This document shows, piece after piece, positions 44,091 through 52,985 of a stretch of DNA of 64,000 nt (positions are counted from its first letter, which is position 1; the number at the start of each line of letters is the position of its first letter). Origin of the DNA: Nostocales cyanobacterium HT-58-2. Its GTDB lineage: Bacteria > Cyanobacteriota > Cyanobacteriia > Cyanobacteriales > Nostocaceae. The position numbers and the translations under genes are program-made. Below the pieces are notes generated by a model, which did not search any database, had not been told where the DNA came from, and saw only the letters and a list, made by a program, of their open reading frames with translations. The DNA lies in NCBI GenBank assembly GCA_002163975.1, contig CP019636.1, positions 5,273,501 through 5,337,500 on the forward strand. The letters are read 5' to 3'.

Positions 44091-44438
44091 TTGTTCAGGG
44101 GAGTAGGAGGAGTAGAAAGCACCAGACGCGGTGAGACAGTGCGAATGACCGCTTTCTCCCCACAGGCTCAGGACATACCTTTAAGCGTGTGTATGATTCT
44201 CACCGTTTTGGCAAGTGACACGTGATTGTATGTGACACAGAAGAGAAATAATTGCTAACGCTTGGATGCATCATAAAATTTCCCCACAACCTAATAGTAA
44301 CTTGACACAATTTTGCCGTAGCTACTATCCAGTGTGGGGAGGGTATGATCAGGATATAACTATTATTGATCTTGAGGGTTGCTTACTTGCACTCTCTCTA
44401 AAAGTCCAGCAGGTCAAAGAAGTCTCGCAAACTTTGTA

Positions 44439-44924
44439 TTAAGACATCGCTTGAATGATGTAATCAAAGTAAGGGGAGGCTTCAGCGGCATCTTCTGCAC
44501 TCAGTAAGTTAAGGGAGGCTTTTTTCAGACAGTTGATTGCTTCTACCATTCCAGGTACGGGAACGCCGAGTGAATTGTACATTTCTCTGACGCCAATTAA
44601 ACCAATTTTTTCTATTGGTTCTTTGTCACCTGCAAGTACGCCATAAGTAATTAGGCGCAAGTACCAACCATAGTCACGGATACATAGAGCACGCTGACGC
44701 TCTCCGTATGCATTTCCTCCAGGCGCGATAAAGTCGGGACGCTTCTGCCAAAGCTGTTTGGTTGCTTCTTGAACTATCTTTTTTTCGTTTTCAGCTAGGA
44801 TGGTGACAATTCGTATCCGTTGTGCTCCAGTTTGCAAATAGTCTTTGATATTCTTGAGTTCACCACTGCTGGGATAACGCAGTTCGTCGTCGGCTTGGAG
44901 AATAACTTGGCTTACTACAGTCAT
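44439..44924 (-). CDS. apcD: Allophycocyanin-B alpha subunit
   Basis: Terminal-emitter phycobiliprotein of the phycobilisome core, which passes energy preferentially to photosystem I. The 161-residue length, start VVSQVILQADDELRYP and end PYFDYIIQAMS are characteristic of ApcD and differ from ApcA. C81 in QRALCIRDYGWYLRL binds phycocyanobilin. The single gene stands alone, as apcD does in most cyanobacteria; no far-red (FaRLiP) cluster genes surround it, so it is taken as the canonical form. Confidence 0.93.
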   Translation of the reverse strand: MTVVSQVILQADDELRYPSSGELKNIKDYLQTGAQRIRIVTILAENEKKIVQEATKQLWQKRPDFIAPGGNAYGERQRALCIRDYGWYLRLITYGVLAGDKEPIEKIGLIGVREMYNSLGVPVPGMVEAINCLKKASLNLLSAEDAAEASPYFDYIIQAMS

Positions 44925-45058
44925 AATTTATTGCAATGACATGAATTAATTATTATTTGCTAGTTTAACGAGTCTTGAGGACACAAGTGAAGAGAGTGGA
45001 GGAGATGAAAGGGTGGGGAAGTGGGGGAAGCAGGGAAAAAATTATTGACTATTGACTA

Positions 45059-46432
45059 ATGACTGAAAAAATCTGGAAACAGGGTGAATTGATTGAAGTT
45101 GAGATTTCAGATTTGAACGATGCAGGTGATGGTGTAGGGCGTTGGTTCCAAAGGGTCATATTTGTACCAGACACTGTACCTGGCGATCGCGCTGTTGTCC
45201 GTCTAGTACACGTCAAACCAAACTTTGCTCACGGCAAACTCAAACAGCTGTTGCAACCATCTCCCCAGCGTATCCGACCAAGCTGCATCGTGGCTGATAA
45301 ATGTGGTGGATGTCAATGGCAGCACATTCATTATGAGTACCAGTTGGTAGCAAAGCAAAATCAAGTGATCCAGGCTTTGGAACGTATTGGTGGTTTTGTA
45401 AAACCACCAGTAGAACCAGTTCTTTCAACTCCAGAATGTTTAGGCTACCGTAACAAAGCAACTTATCCTGTGGGATCATCGCGCACGGGACAGATTCAGA
45501 CTGGCTATTACCAGAAAGGTAGCCACCAATTGATTAACTTGAATCAATGCCCTGTGCAAGACTCGAGATTAAATCCTTTGCTGTTGGAAGTCAAACAAGA
45601 CATCCAAAAGCGAGGTTGGCAGGTTTACAACGAACAACGCCACACAGGTCTTGTACGTCATCTCGGTTTACGCATTGGTCGCCGCACAGGGGAAATATTG
45701 CTAACTTTGGTTGTCAAAGACTGGAATTTACCTGGAATTCAAGACCAAGCGCAGGAGTGGTTAAAGCGCTATCCCCAGTTGGTGGGAGTTTGTTTGAATT
45801 GCAACCCAGACCGGACTAATGCCATTTTTGGACGAGAAACTCGTTGTGTTGTTGGGCTTGGCTACCTACGAGAAAAATTTGCTGGACTGGAATTTCAGGT
45901 ACGACCGGATACGTTTTTTCAGGTACATACGGAGACGGCAGAAGCATTATTGCAGGTGATTCAGTCAGAACTGAATTTACAAGGTTCAGAGGTGTTAGTT
46001 GATACTTATTGCGGTATTGGGACATTAACATTACCACTTGCCAAACAAGTCAAGCAAGCAATGGGGTTAGAATTGCAACCAGAGGCAGTGGAACAAGCAA
46101 TTTTAAATGCGAAAGATAATGATATTCACAATGTAATTTTTCACACTGGTGCAGTCGAAAAATTACTTCCTCAAATGGAGATTTCGCCAGATATTGTTTT
46201 GCTTGATCCACCACGTAAAGGGTGCGATCGCAGTGTGATCGAAACTCTACTAAAATCAAAACCTTTGCGCATTGTTTATGTCAGTTGTAAAGTCGCCACT
46301 CTTGCTCGTGACCTCAAATTACTTTGTCAAAATGGAGTGTATACTCTCACACGGGTACAACCAGCTGATTTCTTTCCACAAACTGCTCATGTAGAAGCTG
46401 CAGCTTTTCTTGCGTTATCACATTTGGACTAA
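45059..46432 (+). CDS. rlmD: 23S rRNA (uracil-C5)-methyltransferase RlmD family
   Basis: SAM-dependent RNA uracil-C5 methyltransferase of the RumA/RlmD type. A TRAM domain covers about residues 5-65. The 4Fe-4S cysteines are C76, C82, C85 and C164 (C-x5-C-x2-C...C). The SAM fold has DTYCGIGTLTLPLA, DPPRKGC is the catalytic loop and the nucleophile is C410 in VSCKVATLARD. At 457 residues it is full length. Sibling enzymes methylate tRNA or another rRNA position, so the exact target is inferred. Confidence 0.88.
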   Translation: MTEKIWKQGELIEVEISDLNDAGDGVGRWFQRVIFVPDTVPGDRAVVRLVHVKPNFAHGKLKQLLQPSPQRIRPSCIVADKCGGCQWQHIHYEYQLVAKQNQVIQALERIGGFVKPPVEPVLSTPECLGYRNKATYPVGSSRTGQIQTGYYQKGSHQLINLNQCPVQDSRLNPLLLEVKQDIQKRGWQVYNEQRHTGLVRHLGLRIGRRTGEILLTLVVKDWNLPGIQDQAQEWLKRYPQLVGVCLNCNPDRTNAIFGRETRCVVGLGYLREKFAGLEFQVRPDTFFQVHTETAEALLQVIQSELNLQGSEVLVDTYCGIGTLTLPLAKQVKQAMGLELQPEAVEQAILNAKDNDIHNVIFHTGAVEKLLPQMEISPDIVLLDPPRKGCDRSVIETLLKSKPLRIVYVSCKVATLARDLKLLCQNGVYTLTRVQPADFFPQTAHVEAAAFLALSHLD

Positions 46433-46864
46433 ACAGCTAACTCTTTTACAAAAATCAAATAAAAAATTTGTAGTCCAACACATAGTAAAAATGCTAGAAT
46501 TGAACTAAGATAAAAACATGATTCCTTTTGTGTAAAGATACTAAAGTTGCAAAGACTCTCCAAAAAATATGAATTGAGTTGCATAAGATATGAATCGGCA
46601 TATGAAAGAGTATTAAAATACTCTTTTAACTAAAGAAATGAAAAAGCATATTAATTGCTTACTGTCGAAGCAGGTGCATGCAAAAGCCGTTTTTTATGTT
46701 AAATGACTCTATGTCATCAAGGAGAGTTAATGCTCCCTAGCATTTTCAAAATTTAGTTGAAAAGACGAAAGTTTGAAGGCAACACGACCACCTCAAATTC
46801 TATCAGGGTGCCTGTGACAGCAAACTGATGTCTAGCTAACTCTGAAAGCTACGGGGTTCCTCTT
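46433..46864. other. Intergenic region without recognised gene
   Basis: An AT-rich 432-base gap. CATCAAGGAGAGTTAATGCTCCC near 46715 looks like a ribosome-binding site with ATG, but no useful frame follows. No terminator is visible for rlmD. The start region of the RsbW-like gene has GGGG before its GTG. Confidence 0.4.
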
Positions 46865-47320
46865 GTGATTACTATTTCGCTTCGTCCTACAGGGCGTAAC
46901 TGGGGCACAATTACTTTTGCCTCAACTCTGTACCTTTGTCCAATATTAGATTTACTACTGGCAGAGATCCCGATTAAATTACAAGCAGAACTGCGGCTAG
47001 GACTTCAAGAAGCCTTAGTGAACGCAGCTAAACATGGTAATAATTTAGATCCTAGTAAAAGAGTTGTCGTCCGTTTTTCTCTTATTGACGATCAGTATTG
47101 GTGGATCATCTCAGATCAAGGTAGGGGCTTTACACCTGACTCTACCAGCGATATCGATATTGATCCAACAGATTACTTACCACCTGATGAGTCAGAAAAC
47201 GGTCGTGGTTTATGTATTCTCCATCAAATTTTCGATCATGTGCAGTGGAATAGCAAAGGCACAGAGTTAAGGCTTTGTAAACAATTAGAGAATCGACCAA
47301 GATTAGCTCTACTAAGATAA
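46865..47320 (+). CDS. RsbW-like anti-sigma / HATPase protein
   Basis: A 151-residue GHKL-type ATPase like the RsbW/SpoIIAB serine kinases of partner-switching systems. The N-box is EALVNAAKHGNN, the G1 box DQGRGF and the G2 box NGRGLCIL. It starts with GTG at 46865. Such proteins bind sigma factors or phosphorylate an anti-anti-sigma factor (STAS); in cyanobacteria they often link to PP2C phosphatases. No partner gene is next to it. A terminator follows. Confidence 0.85.
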   Translation: MITISLRPTGRNWGTITFASTLYLCPILDLLLAEIPIKLQAELRLGLQEALVNAAKHGNNLDPSKRVVVRFSLIDDQYWWIISDQGRGFTPDSTSDIDIDPTDYLPPDESENGRGLCILHQIFDHVQWNSKGTELRLCKQLENRPRLALLR

Positions 47321-47373
47321 ATAGGGTAAGGATTGGGGATAATTATTTATCCTTATCCCCCTATCTTTTTTTT
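47315..47373 (+). terminator. Terminator after RsbW-like gene
   Basis: AGGGTAAGGAT pairs with ATCCTTATCCC (imperfect), with a further AGAT/ATCT pairing at the base, followed by eight Ts. The arms straddle the stop codon. It probably ends both this gene and the convergent small gene. Confidence 0.7.
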
Positions 47374-47375
47374 CC

Positions 47376-47660
47376 CTACTTTTTGTGTTCTCCGTGAGTA
47401 GGACAAGGTGGAGCAGAAATAGAACGATCCAGCCAACCGGAGGCTTGCTCGATCCTGAGTAAAGCTTCTTGTGGTTCATCTTTGAGGAGATACACAAGAG
47501 CTGCTGCGACTTGTTCACTAGCGCGTGCTTTGCGGTTAGACTTGAGGCGATGCCAATCGTTAGGTGAAATGCTCAGCTTTTCCATCAGAGCTTGGGCTAA
47601 TTCCAAGCTACTAAATTGATTCAGTTGACTAGTGTTAGATAGCTCGGTTGATTGAGACAT
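47376..47660 (-). CDS. Small conserved cyanobacterial protein
   Basis: A 94-residue soluble protein with a helical core (SSLELAQALMEKLSISPNDW, RASEQVAAALVYLL) and a conserved-looking C terminus WLDRSISAPPCPTHGEH with one Cys and two His. No enzyme motif is seen. I recall closely similar small proteins as cyanobacteria-wide unknowns. It converges on the RsbW-like gene and diverges from the coiled-coil protein gene. Confidence 0.65.
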   Translation of the reverse strand: MSQSTELSNTSQLNQFSSLELAQALMEKLSISPNDWHRLKSNRKARASEQVAAALVYLLKDEPQEALLRIEQASGWLDRSISAPPCPTHGEHKK

Positions 47661-47730
47661 AATGAGTGAGTCACGGATTGTGTATGACTATTGGCGAAAT
47701 CGCATTTAATTCTAAGTTTACTACTTGTGC

Positions 47731-48096
47731 ATGAAACCGCCGAAACAACTATCCAGCACACCATCCGGTGAGGAAAACCAAGACAAAGAATTTGAACAAG
47801 AACTCTTAGAAGTGGAGCAAGCGCTTGTTGCTGTCAAAGAACGCTACAACCAAGTACAAGCAGATAAAACTCGGCAAAGAGAATTACAACAACGCTTCAG
47901 ACGTTTACGTCACAGTAAATTACCAGATGTGAAAGCCGAGTTAAAGCAAATTAAACAGCAGTTAGAAGTTCTAGAAATTAACTTGGAAAGTCAATTATTT
48001 TCCTGGAGAAGCTTAAAAGAACCTTTCTGGCAAGCCATCCGCTTTGGCGGTTTGGGCGTTATCATAGGCTGGTTATTAAAGTCTGTTGCCGGATAA
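47731..48096 (+). CDS. Coiled-coil protein with C-terminal membrane anchor
   Basis: A 121-residue protein: a charged N terminus, a long coiled coil at about residues 18-85 (EFEQELLEVEQALVAVKERY and further heptads), and a single hydrophobic tail helix at about 98-118 (AIRFGGLGVIIGWLLKSVAG), so tail-anchored in a membrane. The function is unknown. The ATG at 47731 is preferred over an in-frame TTG two codons earlier. It ends 1 base before asnS starts, so they are co-transcribed and probably translationally coupled. Confidence 0.65.
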   Translation: MKPPKQLSSTPSGEENQDKEFEQELLEVEQALVAVKERYNQVQADKTRQRELQQRFRRLRHSKLPDVKAELKQIKQQLEVLEINLESQLFSWRSLKEPFWQAIRFGGLGVIIGWLLKSVAG

Positions 48097-48097
48097 T

Positions 48098-49489
48098 ATG
48101 ATCAATCTACGAATTGCAGAAATATTACGAAGTAGTCAACCTGATGAGTCTGTGTTAATTCAAGGCTGGGTTCGCACGAAACGAGAATTAAAAGGATTTT
48201 CTTTTATAGAAGTAAATGATGGCTCATCCTTAGCAAGTTTGCAAGTGGTACTTAATCAGGATTTGCCAGACTATGATGATATTTTGAAAAAGCTTAATAC
48301 TGGTGCTTCCGTGGAAGTTACTGGAGTTCTGGTTGCATCTGTTGGCAAAGGACAGCGGATAGAGTTGAAAGCAGACAAGGTGAAAGTTTTTGGGGAAGCA
48401 GATCCAGAAACATATCCACTGCAGAAGAAACGCCATTCCTTTGAATTTTTGCGAACTATTGGACATTTGCGATCGCGCACCAATTCCTTTGGTGCAGTTT
48501 TCCGTGTGAGAAACGCCTGCGCAACCGCGATTCATCAATTTTTTCAAGAACGCGGCTTTTTGTGGGTACACACTCCTATCATCACCGCTAACGACTGCGA
48601 AGGTGCGGGTGAACTTTTCAGCGTCACTAGTTTAGATCTCAAAGATATTCCCCGTACAGAAAGCAAAGCTATAGATTACAGTAAAGACTTTTTTAGTAAA
48701 CCGACATATTTAACAGTAAGCGGTCAGCTTGAAGCCGAAGTCATGGCGATGGCTTTCACAAACGTCTACACCTTTGGTCCTACCTTCCGTGCAGAGAACT
48801 CCAACACTTCTCGCCACTTGGCAGAATTTTGGATGGTAGAACCCGAGATGGCTTTCTGTGATCTCAAGGGAGATATGGATTTAGCTGAAGCGTTTCTCAA
48901 ACATATTTTCAAATATGTTTTGGAAAATTGCCCAGAAGACATGGAATTTTTTAATCAGCGTATAGATAATACCGTGTTAGCAACGGCGGATAATATTATT
49001 AACAATGAATTTGAGCGCATAACTTACACAGAAGCCATCAAACTGTTAGAAAAAGCCGATGTTAAGTTTGAATATCCAGTCAGTTGGGGTTTGGATTTAC
49101 AATCAGAACACGAACGCTATCTGTGCGAACAACTTTTTAAAAAGCCAGTCATTGTTACCAATTACCCAGCACAAATCAAAGCGTTTTATATGCGCTTAGA
49201 TGACGATGAAAAAACAGTTTCTGCGATGGATATTCTTGCACCCAAAATTGGCGAAATTATCGGCGGTTCTCAAAGAGAAGAACGTTTAGATGTCCTCGAA
49301 CGCCGCATCCAGGCTCAAGGGATGAAACCAGAAGATTTGTGGTGGTATCTCGATTTGCGCCGCTTTGGAACTGTCCCCCACGCCGGTTTTGGACTTGGTT
49401 TTGAACGGCTTGTGCAATTTATGACGGGTATGGGAAACATCAGAGATGTGATTCCGTTTCCACGCACACCGGAAAATGCTGAGTTTTAA
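48098..49489 (+). CDS. asnS: Asparaginyl-tRNA synthetase
   Basis: Class IIb synthetase that charges tRNA-Asn. The N-terminal OB-fold (about 5-110) binds the anticodon (IQGWVRTKRELKGFSFIEVND). Motif 2 contains FRAENSNTSRHLAEFWMVE and motif 3 GFGLGFERLVQFMTGMGNI. The 464 residues are normal. The ATG at 48098 follows the upstream stop by one base and is taken in preference to an in-frame TTG at 48086. A terminator follows at 49519. Confidence 0.96.
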   Translation: MINLRIAEILRSSQPDESVLIQGWVRTKRELKGFSFIEVNDGSSLASLQVVLNQDLPDYDDILKKLNTGASVEVTGVLVASVGKGQRIELKADKVKVFGEADPETYPLQKKRHSFEFLRTIGHLRSRTNSFGAVFRVRNACATAIHQFFQERGFLWVHTPIITANDCEGAGELFSVTSLDLKDIPRTESKAIDYSKDFFSKPTYLTVSGQLEAEVMAMAFTNVYTFGPTFRAENSNTSRHLAEFWMVEPEMAFCDLKGDMDLAEAFLKHIFKYVLENCPEDMEFFNQRIDNTVLATADNIINNEFERITYTEAIKLLEKADVKFEYPVSWGLDLQSEHERYLCEQLFKKPVIVTNYPAQIKAFYMRLDDDEKTVSAMDILAPKIGEIIGGSQREERLDVLERRIQAQGMKPEDLWWYLDLRRFGTVPHAGFGLGFERLVQFMTGMGNIRDVIPFPRTPENAEF

Positions 49490-49518
49490 CTGGGTTTTAA
49501 CTATATTAACTATATTAA

Positions 49519-49556
49519 GAAGCCCGATTTCTGAAAAAACCGGGTTTCTTTTATTT
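49519..49556 (+). terminator. Rho-independent terminator after asnS
   Basis: GAAGCCCG pairs with CGGGTTTC (one G-T pair) and further ATTT/AAAA pairs inside; TTTTATTT follows. It lies 30 bases past the asnS stop. Confidence 0.85.
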
Positions 49557-49564
49557 ATGTATGA

Positions 49565-50065
49565 CTAGTTAAAACTAGATGAGCGATCGCCATCAGTGAT
49601 CCCCTCTCTATCCAAACGACATAATCTTACTTGTTGAATAATTTTTGCACCCATTTTTTCGTAAAACTTGATTGCAGGAGCATTATTCACCTTAACTATC
49701 CAATCAATTCTTTTGCCCTCTATTTTTTGAGTAATTTGACATAAATATTTTATTAGCGCTTCACCAACACCAAGCCTGCGATATTCAGCTTTAATATATA
49801 AATCATCTAGCCATATTCCTGGTTGAGCGAGAAAGGTAGAGTAAATTTGGTGATATGTGGCAAATCCAATGATATTTCCTTTCATTTCAGCTAGCAAAAC
49901 AAACGCCAGTGGATTTTCACAAAATAAAGTATCCTCTAATTTTTTGGGTGTCGCCTCTACTAAATTAGGACAGCCATCAAATTCCGCCTTAAGCTGAATT
50001 AACTCCATAATTGTAGAAATGTCACTGACGTTAGCGTATCGAATAAAAAACTTTTGATTGTTCAT
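49565..50065 (-). CDS. GNAT-family N-acetyltransferase (diamine-type)
   Basis: A 166-residue acetyl-CoA acetyltransferase. The acetyl-CoA loop is LYIKAEYRRLGVGEALIKYL, and NNAPAIKFYEKMGAKII is the C-terminal GNAT motif. Layout with LDDLYIKAEYR and DWIVKVNN resembles the spermidine/diamine N-acetyltransferase subgroup, but the substrate is not proven. It lies 43 bases after the NhaC-type gene on the same strand and is probably in one operon with it. Confidence 0.8.
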   Translation of the reverse strand: MNNQKFFIRYANVSDISTIMELIQLKAEFDGCPNLVEATPKKLEDTLFCENPLAFVLLAEMKGNIIGFATYHQIYSTFLAQPGIWLDDLYIKAEYRRLGVGEALIKYLCQITQKIEGKRIDWIVKVNNAPAIKFYEKMGAKIIQQVRLCRLDREGITDGDRSSSFN

Positions 50066-50108
50066 AATATCAATTCTTGTTATATCAATAAAGTTATTAA
50101 AAACCGTC

Positions 50109-51458
50109 TTAGTTCTTGGATTCCGCTAACTTAAATTGAACCCAATTAAACAGTGGGATTAGATATAAATAAACAGCGTATGGGATAAATCCTGAGTCAG
50201 TCATCAATATAGTTGCTGGTACTAATCCAGCAATATTCCAAGGAATCAGAGGTGAAATGACAACAGCAGTGTTTTCGATATCAGTTGCTAATTGATAATT
50301 GTCTAGGCACTCTTGCTCATATTTTTCTTTGACAAGCTGGTGAGTCATCAGAATGGCGATCGTTTGAGTACAACCAAAAGCGGCACATGCTAACGCAACA
50401 GTAGTCGTTCCGAAAAATAAGCTACTTCTGTAAGTAATTCTTTTGAGTAGCCTCTCTATAACTGTTAATGTCTTTGTTCCTACTATAATTCCTACTAGAG
50501 ATGTGGAAAGGATAACAACTAACGAAACTCTGAGCATCGAAAGTATACCTCCTCCAGTCAAAGCTTCATTTAAATTAATACTATTTTCTAACCTAAAGCC
50601 AAACAGAACTAATTTAATGATTTGAAATAAGGAATAATGTTGAACCATTATTCCTAAAACAAATGCAATTCCAATGCTAGCTAGTAATGTCAATTTCACT
50701 TCTACTTTCAAAAGACACAGAACCACAACAGCAAAAGCTGGAAGTAAAACAAATGGATGAATCGTAAAAAATTGAGGAATCTCTGAAATAAAATGACTAT
50801 TTCTATTTTGAATGGGATGACTCACTGAAAGGAAAAAATAAATTAAGCTGGAAGCTATTAATGGTAAAGATGCACTAGTTATCATATATGATAAGTTTTT
50901 ATATAGCTTAGTTTTGGTAATATTCGCAACAAGATGAGCACTCGAAGACATAGGAGAACACCTATCTCCAAAATAGCCTCCTGCGATAATTGCTCCAGCA
51001 ACTAAATGAGGATTAATATTTCCTTCTCTTGCCATAATCATGAGGGCAACTCCTACAGTACTGACTGTGCCAAAGGAGGTTCCTAATATTACAGAAATAA
51101 AACTGGTAAGGACAAAGGCTGAAATAATAAAATATTGAGGATTGATGAATTTAGTTCCATAGTAAACCAAAGCAGGGATTGTTCCCGCTGCCATCCAAAC
51201 AGATGTCACTGCTCCAATTAATAATAAAATTTGGATAATTGCAAATGCTTTTTTACTACTACTAAAACTCATGATAATTAAATTTCTTGCTGGAAACCCT
51301 TGCAGAAAAAAAGTGATAAATAAAATTATCAGAGAAAGCAAAAGTGAATAGGCAATAAAGTAACCTTTGGTAACGCTAAACGCCAAGATAACAAAGCAAA
51401 TAATAAGAGAAAAGAATGATTTCATTTCCTGAAAAATGAATTTTCTATTCATCAACAT
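50109..51458 (-). CDS. NhaC-family Na+/H+ antiporter
   Basis: A 449-residue secondary transporter with about eleven to twelve helices. NhaC-type features are YFGDRCSPMSSSAHLVA, the conserved loop in the first half, and AAFGCTQTIAILMTHQ in the second half. Members exchange Na+ for H+, or malate/lactate in some branches. The gene is unusually AT-rich compared with its neighbours. It starts 123 bases from a divergent LysR gene; a perfect palindrome lies between. Together with the GNAT gene it may be a transferred unit, but this is inferred. Confidence 0.85.
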   Translation of the reverse strand: MLMNRKFIFQEMKSFFSLIICFVILAFSVTKGYFIAYSLLLSLIILFITFFLQGFPARNLIIMSFSSSKKAFAIIQILLLIGAVTSVWMAAGTIPALVYYGTKFINPQYFIISAFVLTSFISVILGTSFGTVSTVGVALMIMAREGNINPHLVAGAIIAGGYFGDRCSPMSSSAHLVANITKTKLYKNLSYMITSASLPLIASSLIYFFLSVSHPIQNRNSHFISEIPQFFTIHPFVLLPAFAVVVLCLLKVEVKLTLLASIGIAFVLGIMVQHYSLFQIIKLVLFGFRLENSINLNEALTGGGILSMLRVSLVVILSTSLVGIIVGTKTLTVIERLLKRITYRSSLFFGTTTVALACAAFGCTQTIAILMTHQLVKEKYEQECLDNYQLATDIENTAVVISPLIPWNIAGLVPATILMTDSGFIPYAVYLYLIPLFNWVQFKLAESKN

Positions 51459-51510
51459 TAGATAGTTTATTTATTACTAAATGTGAAAGCAAAGTATTCT
51501 TTAGATACCT

Positions 51511-51531
51511 TCTATCGATAAAATCGATAGA
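51511..51531. promoter_or_regulatory. Perfect palindrome, likely LysR operator
   Basis: TCTATCGAT-AAA-ATCGATAGA has perfect 9-bp arms and contains ATC-N9-GAT, the form of a LysR-type box (T-N11-A core). It lies between divergent nhaC-like and lysR-like genes, 52 bases from one start and 50 from the other. Binding by the adjacent LysR protein is inferred from family habits. Confidence 0.7.
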
Positions 51532-51581
51532 TAAAGGTCACACACTTTTGCTTTTATCTAAATGTGGCTTTTCCTACCTTG

Positions 51582-52472
51582 ATGAGTGAAGTTAACGACA
51601 GTAAGTTAAAAATTTCCCAATTGCGTGCTTTTGTAGCTGTTGCCGACCATAGCAACTTCAGTTACGCTGCTTTAGAGTTGGGGCTGTCTCAATCAACCAT
51701 TAGTCATGCGATCGCCACACTTGAAGAAGAACTCGGAGTTGTTCTACTGTTGAGGGGGCGACACGGTGCAACTTTGACGCCAATTGGAGAGCAAGTGATT
51801 CAAGAAGCGCGTCAGGTTTTGCATTTGTTAGAGGTGATCCAAGAAAAAGCCAACCAGGAGAAAGGATTACAAGCTGGACAAGTTCGAGTTGCTTGTGTTC
51901 GGAGCATTGCAACTCACTTACTACCAAAAGTTATCTCTCGCTTTCGCCAAAAGTTCCCAACAATTAGCGTTGTCATGACCGAGTACGACCGATATGCAGA
52001 GGTAGAACAGGCACTGCGAGAAGGTCAGGCAGACGTTGGCTTCACGTTATTGCCGACTACAACAGAGTTTGACACACGGGAGCTATTCCGAGATGAATTT
52101 ATTGCGCTGCTACCACCTGGATCAATAGCTCTTGGTGAGTCCCTCAGCTGGGAACACTTAGCAAAGTATCCGATGATTGTCAATCTTCGCAGTCCTCAGC
52201 ACAACAAGACAGTCAACTCTCATTTGCTGCAATTTGGTCAAACTCTCAAGATTGACTACCAGGTCAGAGAAGATTCAACTATTCTTAGTATGGTCAAGCA
52301 AGGATTGGGAGCAACTATTATGGCTCGACTAGCAGCTGAACCCATACCAGAAGGTGTAGAGATGAGGAGTTTGCCAGTCCCGCTAGAGAGAGTGATCGCA
52401 GTTGCTATCCTTGCAGATGCTTTATTGCCAAGAGCTGTCTTTGCTTTTCTGGATATTCTTAAAGTTAGTTAA
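51582..52472 (+). CDS. LysR-family transcriptional regulator
   Basis: A 296-residue LTTR. The N-terminal winged helix is ISQLRAFVAVADHSNFSYAA with recognition helix SQSTISHAIATLEEELG; the effector-binding domain starts near residue 90 (VRVACVRSIATHLLPKVIS). It is divergent from the NhaC-type gene, which it probably controls along with itself. The ATG at 51582 is preferred to an in-frame GTG at 51564. The inducing molecule is unknown; Na+, pH or an exchanged anion are guesses. Confidence 0.9.
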   Translation: MSEVNDSKLKISQLRAFVAVADHSNFSYAALELGLSQSTISHAIATLEEELGVVLLLRGRHGATLTPIGEQVIQEARQVLHLLEVIQEKANQEKGLQAGQVRVACVRSIATHLLPKVISRFRQKFPTISVVMTEYDRYAEVEQALREGQADVGFTLLPTTTEFDTRELFRDEFIALLPPGSIALGESLSWEHLAKYPMIVNLRSPQHNKTVNSHLLQFGQTLKIDYQVREDSTILSMVKQGLGATIMARLAAEPIPEGVEMRSLPVPLERVIAVAILADALLPRAVFAFLDILKVS

Positions 52473-52661
52473 ATTTATTTGTGTAAAATATAATTAAAGC
52501 CCTACATCCCGACTGAAAAATAGGGGATTAAAATAAATAGGGAAATTGGGGGTCAGAACAATACACCCATTTGATAAGAAGTAGTGTCAAGATTTTTGTT
52601 GCGGGAGAAAAATTTGTTGTACCATAAAACCCGCATCGAAAAATTTGAAAGGAAAGCTATC

Positions 52662-52985
52662 ATGGCAATTCCAAACAAGCAGGGTAAGTCTACTCAGGGT
52701 AAGTCTACTATCGATTTTCGAGACAATCGACGCACCACAACTCGCATCACAGTTCGCATTCCCAAGGAATTCCACGAACAGCCCGTTATGTCACAGCTCA
52801 TTTCCCATTGCGGCATAACAGTCAATGTAGCAGCAGCTAAGCTAAATGGTCATCTGCCACAACAAGGCTGCTTTGATTTGGAACTAGGAGGAACGGTTTT
52901 CCAGATTGCTAGCGCTTTAACCTACCTCAACGAACTGAATTTGGAAATTTCGCATAAATTCATTACTGAAGAAGATACTTGGTAA
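52662..52985 (+). CDS. NIL-domain protein
   Basis: A 107-residue protein whose main part (about residues 28-105) is a NIL domain: TRITVRIPKEFHEQPVMSQL, ISHCGITVNVAAAKLNG and CFDLELGGTVFQIASALTYL. NIL domains occur at the C terminus of methionine ABC ATPases, where they bind methionine; stand-alone cyanobacterial versions are of unknown function, and some are tied to sulfur limitation. The ATG at 52662 has GAAAGGAAAG upstream. KQGKSTQGKST near the start is a 6-residue duplicate from an 18-base DNA repeat. Confidence 0.85.
   Translation: MAIPNKQGKSTQGKSTIDFRDNRRTTTRITVRIPKEFHEQPVMSQLISHCGITVNVAAAKLNGHLPQQGCFDLELGGTVFQIASALTYLNELNLEISHKFITEEDTW

Larger units (their letters stand above)
43082..44438. 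other. Long intergenic region, possible non-coding RNA
   Basis: 1.36 kb without a plausible protein frame, mostly AT-rich. It contains the promoter of purL at its left end and, at 44054-44088, a strong plus-strand terminator not belonging to any gene in the window. That implies a short transcript upstream of it, perhaps starting after about 43950. From 44100 on, short dispersed-repeat DNA (GACGCGGTGAGACAGTGCGAATGACCG at 44126-44152) matches the 53.27-kb sequence. Confidence 0.6.

Noticed and set aside
44439..44924. Far-red-light (FaRLiP) ApcD variant
   Set aside because: Both ends match canonical ApcD and there are no photosystem or phytochrome genes of a FaRLiP cluster nearby.
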